Shown: positions 57,401 through 64,000 of the stretch, one piece after another | Layout: the number at the start of each line of letters is the position of its first letter | Position numbering within the stretch: the first letter of the stretch is position 1 | Assembly: GCA_934045905.1 (NCBI GenBank) | Contig: OW203762.1 | Coordinates: forward strand, 47,517,411 to 47,581,410 | DNA: 64,000 bases | Direction of reading: 5' to 3' | Source: Leuctra nigra | Taxonomy: Eukaryota; Arthropoda; Insecta; Plecoptera; Leuctridae | Translations under genes and position numbers: made by a program | The notes under the pieces: model-generated | Database searches by the model: none | What the model saw: only the letters and a program-made list of their open reading frames with translations | Told to the model about the DNA's origin: nothing

Positions 57401-59399
57401 ACAGTGCGACTATACAAAATAGAAAGTTATAATATTACCTATATTGACAAAGTTACTAATTCGCTAGAGAAGAACGGACAAAATGCCATCCAATCATTTC
57501 TTTTTGTATTCTAGAAATGCACCACATTAAAATTTAAATTGCAAGTTGACAGCAATAATAAAACCAGTGTCGCTGGTTTCCAGGATTTGTATAACCCCAC
57601 AATTTTAGATTTTAGATTTTTAAATTGATTGGAACTTTTAATATCTGTACCTTTACCTAGTACTGATAATTTTTTCATCTCCTTTTTAAAATAAGGATCT
57701 AGAGCTTTGAAAGTTCCTCCGCTTCTGGATCTCGCCTAAGACGGGATGAAATGCAATATAATGCCTGGAGACTTCAACGCACGGTAAGCACTGAGCTGGG
57801 GTAAACGAACAAGAAAGTTGTCAACATAATGTTGCTCAGAACTTTGTTTGTATACGGTAGTATATTATTGTAACCAGCTTTGAGTAATACATCTTTGGTG
57901 CGCAGTCATAAAGTACTTTATCAAACGAGCAGTAAAATTAACTTGACCAATAATATTAAGTTTTAATCAAGTTGAAAAAAATAAAGTGGTCAAAGAAGAA
58001 GAAACAAGATTGGTACACTGAAAATTTTTGAACCTCTTGGAAAAAACATGGGTAAATTCTTCGTTCATTGTAGAGTTAGTGAGCAAAATTATGGTCCAAG
58101 TAAGTCAACTTGCGCCTTTTTGTATCAATCTTTTCAAACGTTTTTATTGCCACTTCAAAAAATCTAACTAACATTTTCCTACAAACTACGCCCCTCCATC
58201 TTTGACTTGTCTGAGGTAACTTATAAAATAACACAAATGTATTATTTATGAATACAGTCATAAGCACTCAAACTAATTATACTTTAACTATCAATTATAC
58301 AATTAAATATAGATAATATGTAGTGATGTTTATAGTTAATTGTTTGTAGTAGGTTTACTGTTTTTGAATCATTAAAAAATATTTTGATTAGTCTTGTAAC
58401 TTATTTTTATTTACTGTTTAAATTTATTTGTTTACCCTTTGAAAACAGGATAATATTATCATCCCGAGTCCTGACAATGATTCTTTTATACTAAATTCTT
58501 GAACTTGACTTATTTAAAATCATTTTAGCCAAAATGTGAAGAACGTAATTCTACCAAACATCACAGAAATATTGGTCTAGAATCAATTGGCCAGATTGAA
58601 TTTAGTTTGGCTTATGTGTTTTTAAGACTTCCTGATTTGGCGTGCGTCAAAAGTTACAGTTCTCTTCTAATTAAATCTGTAGGAAATTGCTTAACTTCCA
58701 TAATATTATATTAAATCACAACACAATGAAGTTTTGTACAAATAACCTTCCAATTTCCCGTCCGGTTCTTCCGTGACGCATTACTGTATGTTATTGTCTC
58801 GACTGCAACCTCCGTTCTTCGGCGACCTTCACAGCGTTTATTATAGCTCAGCTCAAGACATATTAAGAATTTTAATCAAAAAATGATTTTTGGCTTTTGG
58901 AAACTCCAATTACTCATACATGAACCTTCTGATTCAGTACACCAATTGCTGCATTCCATTCTCCTCATAATTAGTACCTAGTTATAATTAAAAAACGTGA
59001 TCAAATGAATATCCTAAAATTATTCAGAGATACGAATTCCGATCATTTATTTCCTCATTGTGGTAATTCTTTTAGAGAACCTAACTAATTACATCTATTG
59101 GTATGAAACTAATTTAATTAGATTAATTTTGTTTTTGTTTTAGAGCCAGAGAAGCTTTTTGTTGGAGGATTTCGAGTGGAAATGATTGATTCAATGAATA
59201 CATTCTACCTGGATCAATGATTTGTTTGATTAATACTGTCTGATTAATAATCCAGTGTATTGTGCAAAATATTGAGCAGTGTATTGTAATGGGAGACAAA
59301 GCAAACCAGGATTTTGTTGATGTTATATCGACATCACGGCGTATGAGATACTGGTTTTATGGAAAATTCGAACAGGGGCTCGAACCCGACACATGTTCA
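57401..59399. other. No gene seen
   Basis: AT-rich, only short chance ORFs. A B-box-like GGGTTCGAGCCCC on the minus strand at about 59369-59383 suggests another SINE head. Confidence 0.5.
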
Positions 59400-59818
59400 G
59401 AATAATCTCAGAATTCGACAAGGCATTGGTGGATGGAATGAATTGCGAGATTTGTTGGAGGATAATAAGAGAGGGACGAAGGACACATACTGGCATGTTA
59501 AAGGAATATTTTTCAAAAACAGATAATAGGGAGGTATTCCTTTCTTCATAGGACGGTCCGAGATTGGAATGGTTTGGATAAGAATGTGTTGTTGGATCTG
59601 GTATTGGAAGATTGCACTGTGAAGAGGTTTTAGGAATTGATAAGGGATGGATGTTGATGTTTTATAGTTTGTATTTAATTTAATTTGTTTGTAATTTTGT
59701 TCTCTTAGTATTATTATAACGTTATTGTGAATTTGAAGTTTATGGTTTGTGATTGTTTTCCTTGCCACATAAAATGTAAAAATTTTATTGCAAGATGTTT
59801 TAAATAAATAAAATAAAA
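59400..59818 (+). mobile_element. LINE 3'-end fragment
   Basis: The plus-strand frame includes FLHRTVRDWNGLDKNVLLDL, the conserved end of many LINE ORF2 proteins, with a preceding frame break. An A-rich (AAATA)n tail at 59805-59818 ends it. Confidence 0.6.
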
Positions 59819-59862
59819 ATAAACATGTGACTTATCTTCACAACCAAAAGCTCATGAACACA

Positions 59863-62800
59863 TAATAATAATAATAATAATATATTTATTCAAAGAACCA
59901 TTACATGGTTATAGAACAAGTCAGTAGTTTGTACACAATTATTTACACAATTTTAAGAATACATCTAGATTAATAGATTACGTCAAGACGATAAATAGTT
60001 TATAATAATTCATTTATTCAGCTGGTGTAGACAGCGCTCCTTTCAGATATTTGCTTCTAGAACATGATTAAGTCAGAATTAGTAAAAAGTGAAGATTAAA
60101 ATAGTTTAGGACTTAGGTGACACATTCATCGAGGCCTGCAGATAGATATTCTTTGGTTGAGTACGGGGACATTTCACACAAGTATGTTTTGAGGTAGCTT
60201 TTGAATTGCACTGTTTTACTTTTAATCTTGATTTGGGAGGGTAGATGATTGAATAATATAATACTGGATAGTGCTGGGTTTTGTTTGGACAAGGATAAGC
60301 TGTGGTGTGGAATATGGAAATCTTTACTATTTCTTGTTTCATGGCTATGTATGTTGCTGTTTAAGGGATGGATGTCTGAGTTGTTTATTGCATAAATGAT
60401 GGAATTATAGATGTATAAGGCAGGGACTGTAAGGATTTTGAGGGATCTGAAAATTGGTCTGCAAGTCGTTCGGCAGGATACTCCAGCTATCGCCCGTGCA
60501 ATTCTCTTTTGGATTATAAGTATTCTTCTTGCGTTGTGTGAGTTTCCCCAGAAGATGATGCCGTATGACATCCTTGCTTGGACGAGTCCGAAATAAGTCA
60601 TTAGTAGGGTTTCTCTTGTAACTTTCAAACGGAGGTTTCGCATTAGGTAAGGAAATGACGATATTTTCTTGCATATTGTATCTACATGGGCGGACCAATT
60701 TAGTGATGGAGAGATTGTGATTCCTAGGAAACGAATCTCATTGACCTCGGCGAGACTTTTATTCTTGATTTTGATGAGGAGACTTCTATCTTGCGGGCGC
60801 TGGGCTGTATGGAAATTAATAAAAGCAGATTTGGTGTTGTTAATAATCAGGCCGGCTTCCTTGGAAAATTCTACCATATTGTGTACGGCCATGTTCGCTT
60901 TCACTGTCGCCGATTCCAAGTTATCCGCAGTGAGGAGATGACTCGTGTCATCTGCGTAGATGGCAACTGTCCCTTCTCCTAGTCTTGATGGTAAGTTGTT
61001 CACGTAAATGATGTATAATAACGGGCCTAGCACCGTCCCCTGTGGTACACCGATGTGTACTGTCCTCATGTCCGATCTCACCTTATCCTGTCCTTCTGTG
61101 ATCACTTCCACACACTGTTGGCGGTGTGAGAGAAATGAGTTTATCCAATTCAGGACAACGCCATTTATGCCCATTTGTTTCAGGATGCGTTCTAGGGTTT
61201 TGTGGTTCATACTATCGAACGCCTTAGTCATGTCGTAAAACAATCCTACGGCCGAACGCTTATTATCCAATGCTTTGTAAATTGAGTTGATAAATGAGTC
61301 TATTGCTTGAATTGTTGATTTACCCTGTTGAAACCCGTATTGTTGTGGAGATATTAACTTCTGACCATTTAGGAATGTCATGAGTCGTCGGCTTAATGCT
61401 ATTTCGAATACCTTCGAGAAAGCTGATGTTAGAGAGATGGGTCTGTAGTTCCCGGGTTGGGATCGGTCGCCCTTCTTGAAGATTGGTATCACTTTTGCGG
61501 TTTTAAGAGTGGATGGGAAAATGCCTTCAGCAAATGATGAGTTGATGACTTCAGCTAGGGGTTGACATATGTAAGCTGCACATTTTTTGAGTATGATTGG
61601 GGGGACATCGTCCATTCCAGCTGACTGCTTGATGCATTTCGTATGTAGGATGTTCCAGATTTCTGCAGAATCCACCGGGAAAAGGAACATTTGCTTGGCG
61701 CAGTGAGTACTTGGGTTTGCTGGTGATGGTTGGGTAGCTCCATACTCTGTGATAAGTTGTGGTACGACATCACAGAAATAATTGTTCATAATATTAGCAC
61801 AGACTTTCTCATCATTACAGGGGGCTGAGTCTACTGTGAGGGTCAGTTTGTGTCGCGGAGTCTCAGGTCTCGATGAGTTCTTGATGACGTTCCATGCACC
61901 AGCATGCTTGTTACTCGCCTTGGCAATGATGTTGTCGTTGTGAGCGCGTTTGGCTTGTGTTACTTTATTAGCGTGAATCTTTTTCTGCTTCCTGTAATTC
62001 TCCTTGGCATCATCGTTATTTAAGTACAATGTGTCAGAATATAGTTTCTTCAGTGCTAATGAGGAGTTCACAATGTCTTGGGTAATCCATCTTGGCTTTT
62101 TCGCTTTGGTTTGTTTTACATGGGTAGATTTTATAGGGAACGCTGTATTAAAAGCATGCATGAAACATCCAGAGAAATCTTGAAATTTTTGCTCGGCAGT
62201 TGATGCAGCATACACTGTATACCAGGATGCTTGCCCAAGGAGGTATTTTGCATATTGTATTTGACTGTCTGAGAATGTTCTTCTTGATACTCTCGTAGCT
62301 GTCTTCTTTTCCTTCATCTCGATACCATTAGAATCTTCGAGTGTTAGTAATTGTCCGTTATGGTCTGAGAAGTGGATGACAATTGATTTAGATGTCAATT
62401 TGTCTGAGGCAGTGTTTGTAAATATGTTGTCTATGGTGTTGCCAGTGCAATTTCTTATTCTGGTTGGGTTAGTTACAGTCAGGAAGAGGTTGAATGATGC
62501 AGTTATTGAGAGGAGATTTGCGAACCCCGGAGATGATCGGCCTTTAGACATGTCACTGTTTGTATTGATATTGAAATCACCCGCGAGAAATATGTCTACG
62601 CTTCCTCCAAATTTATTTACTATTATTTCTAGAGCAATTTCAAGTTGTTCGAAAAATATTTCTAGATCGCCGTCCGGTGAACGATACACAGATATGAAAA
62701 CTGCAGCTGGTTCCGAGCTCGTTTGTTGCACAATAGCACAGCATTCAAAGTTTTTTTCAACACTAAGTTTTGAGATTTCTGGGATGTCCTTTATGTTAGA

Positions 62801-63230
62801 TCCAATCAAAGTTTTGACTATGATTGCCACTCCGCCTCCATGCTGTCTTAATCTACAGAAATTACTGGCGATTGTATAATTGGTGATGCAGGTGACGGTG
62901 CACTCCTCTGGCGAGAGCCAATGCTCTGATAAGCATACTATATCTGGGGATAATTCATGCAGCACAATCTCGAGGTCAGGTACCTTGTTACGGATACTAC
63001 GAATGTTGAATTGAAATAAGGATCGCGTATTTGGGATTTTCAGTTTTGGAATCTCGTCAGATTTACACATTGATTGCTATGCGTAGGAAATCCTACTCTT
63101 AAGAATGGAGATCATTTTTTGTTTTACTGGGCAAATATTATCTCTGGCATCATGATAACAATCCACCTTGTCACCTGATCTGTCACAGTTTACACACATC
63201 TGTGTGTATTTTCATGGCCTGCTCGACAAG
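59863..63230 (-). mobile_element. Nearly complete LINE with open ORF2
   Basis: On the minus strand: a possible ORF1 tail (63199-63077, with MCVNCDRSGDKVDCYH and a stop 6 bases before ORF2), ORF2 (63070-60113), a 3' UTR, and an (ATT)n tail at about 59863-59882. The Cys/His pattern of the ORF1 tail is reminiscent of zinc-finger ends of CR1-type ORF1, but an in-frame stop just upstream means ORF1 is truncated or the boundary lies there. The 5' limit is approximate. Confidence 0.85.
60113..63070 (-). CDS. LINE ORF2: endonuclease/reverse transcriptase, 985 aa, intact
   Basis: Uninterrupted 985-codon frame starting 6 bases after the ORF1-like stop. The N-terminal APE-type endonuclease has N22 in FNIRSIR, E49 in LSEHWL, then SVYRSP, GDFN, TIDNIF and FSDH near residue 235, so all key positions are present. 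The RT follows: PIFKKGD, NYRPISLTS, FQQGKST, YDMTKAFDS (motif A), IGVPQGTVLGP (motif B) and IYADDTS (motif C). A C-terminal region with YGIIFWGNS and a final Phe/Lys-rich segment completes it. It copies its RNA into nicked chromosomal DNA. The open frame indicates a young insertion; activity also needs ORF1, which is not intact here. Clade is probably CR1/jockey-like. Confidence 0.9.
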   Translation of the reverse strand: MCKSDEIPKLKIPNTRSLFQFNIRSIRNKVPDLEIVLHELSPDIVCLSEHWLSPEECTVTCITNYTIASNFCRLRQHGGGVAIIVKTLIGSNIKDIPEISKLSVEKNFECCAIVQQTSSEPAAVFISVYRSPDGDLEIFFEQLEIALEIIVNKFGGSVDIFLAGDFNINTNSDMSKGRSSPGFANLLSITASFNLFLTVTNPTRIRNCTGNTIDNIFTNTASDKLTSKSIVIHFSDHNGQLLTLEDSNGIEMKEKKTATRVSRRTFSDSQIQYAKYLLGQASWYTVYAASTAEQKFQDFSGCFMHAFNTAFPIKSTHVKQTKAKKPRWITQDIVNSSLALKKLYSDTLYLNNDDAKENYRKQKKIHANKVTQAKRAHNDNIIAKASNKHAGAWNVIKNSSRPETPRHKLTLTVDSAPCNDEKVCANIMNNYFCDVVPQLITEYGATQPSPANPSTHCAKQMFLFPVDSAEIWNILHTKCIKQSAGMDDVPPIILKKCAAYICQPLAEVINSSFAEGIFPSTLKTAKVIPIFKKGDRSQPGNYRPISLTSAFSKVFEIALSRRLMTFLNGQKLISPQQYGFQQGKSTIQAIDSFINSIYKALDNKRSAVGLFYDMTKAFDSMNHKTLERILKQMGINGVVLNWINSFLSHRQQCVEVITEGQDKVRSDMRTVHIGVPQGTVLGPLLYIIYVNNLPSRLGEGTVAIYADDTSHLLTADNLESATVKANMAVHNMVEFSKEAGLIINNTKSAFINFHTAQRPQDRSLLIKIKNKSLAEVNEIRFLGITISPSLNWSAHVDTICKKISSFPYLMRNLRLKVTRETLLMTYFGLVQARMSYGIIFWGNSHNARRILIIQKRIARAIAGVSCRTTCRPIFRSLKILTVPALYIYNSIIYAINNSDIHPLNSNIHSHETRNSKDFHIPHHSLSLSKQNPALSSIILFNHLPSQIKIKSKTVQFKSYLKTYLCEMSPYSTKEYLSAGLDECVT

Positions 63231-64000
63231 AAGATGACATGTTGTTGAGGTTATTGAAAGAGAAACCGCAGACAACCCTCGACCAGTGAGTGAAGTTCCA
63301 AGAGAGATTGCCCACACCTCAACTTACATGCGTCACATAAAACAACATTACCGCAATTATGAAATAAATAATGCGCATATAAACCATGGTCAGTTGTTTA
63401 AAATAATGTGCTGCCATGTAATTGGTTCATTTGTACTTAAAATTATTGTTAAATGTGTTTTAATCAGCCTAAATAAATACGTCAAGTCGCGTAGTAAGTT
63501 TATACAGGGAAGAACGTCCAGAAAATGACCTTGTGTTTCTTGTTTCTGACTTGGAGTAATAAGAGACAATGTAAATTAAGTGAGCGTCTTATTGCTGGTG
63601 CGGAACGAACATGTAAACAAGCGCTCATGACTCAGAGGTCCGGAGTTCGAGCCTTGGTCGATCCCATCCTTGATGATCACTCCTGGTGAATACTGCGCGC
63701 GCAATCGGAGCAATTATACGTGTCCTTAAATACAAGTCACAATTATAAAGTGAAAGAAATAACCCAAGACGTGAGATAATTGTAATTCTACTGCAACTCT
63801 GTTATTAAATGTAATCGATTACAATGCGGATGTACAACTCTTTTTATCAAGATATAGGACTGATCGATATAAGGATTAAAAGAGGCCGAGGTCTCTATTG
63901 CAGTGGAACCTCCCCAATCCCAGAATTTTCTCGCGAATCGCGACTGAGGGAAATCACGATAAGTCCTCAGTCCAGGACAGCGGCTGGATAAGAACCTGGG
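63231..64000. other. No gene; SINE-like block and possible TIR start
   Basis: 63605-63680 has 'gcgctcatgactcagagg' and a GGAGTTCGAGCC B-box-like motif. At 63901 CAGTGGAACCTCCCCAATCC resembles pogo/Tigger-type termini, but the element would run out of the window, so this is only a suggestion. Confidence 0.4.

Overview
The window is from an animal nuclear genome, most likely an arthropod and probably an insect. It is AT-rich, its introns follow GT-AG rules, and its core promoters carry TATA boxes. Non-LTR retrotransposons, MITEs, foldback elements and tRNA-derived SINE-like repeats fill most of it. Frequent 'taggtaggtac'-type runs hint at a hemipteran or lepidopteran, but I cannot fix the order. 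I see no bacterial, viral or rRNA genes and no convincing functional tRNA.

The real genes form one dispersed cluster of eight small two-exon genes, called A to H here: A 14013-16252 (+), B 17692-19187 (+), C 21265-28783 (+), D 33485-34844 (-), E 37005-37878 (+), F 44251-45711 (+), G 50552-52395 (-), H 55153-56815 (-). Each has a micro-exon of 4 to 6 codons starting at the ATG, a phase-0 intron inside the signal peptide, and a second exon with the rest of the signal peptide plus a low-complexity secreted protein. The mature proteins are Gly/His (A, E), Gly/Ser (B), Gly/Tyr/Met/Arg (C), Asp/Glu (D), Gly/Tyr/Gln/Pro (F) and Gly/Tyr or Gly/Trp (G, H). None has a cysteine after the signal peptide. 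In known biology this architecture suits insect cuticle, eggshell (chorion) or other secreted matrix genes; secreted Gly-rich defence peptides are an alternative. No Rebers-Riddiford or other chitin-binding domain is visible. G and H are clear tandem paralogues.

Region by region: 1-4780 holds repeats. 4793-13345 is an inverted, TE-swollen pseudogene copy (A') of gene A. It keeps the TATA box and start codon, has a damaged splice donor (GT to AT), has lost exon 2 entirely and has absorbed about 6 kb of transposons. 13858-16500 is the compact functional copy, and it serves as the empty-site reference for several of those insertions. 16500-28800 carries genes B and C, with a 5'-truncated LINE in the 7.3-kb intron of C. 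28800-33300 is repeats. 33300-45850 carries D, E and F. 45850-50340 has no gene. 50340-57000 carries G and H around a Tc1-like TIR element. 57400-64000 is repeats with a nearly complete LINE whose 985-residue endonuclease/reverse transcriptase ORF is open.

The most interesting signals are the shared micro-exon architecture across chemically different low-Cys secreted proteins, the mirror-image duplication of gene A, and a set of precisely delimited foldback and MITE insertions. These include a chain of three foldbacks, each bounded by CCTGG.
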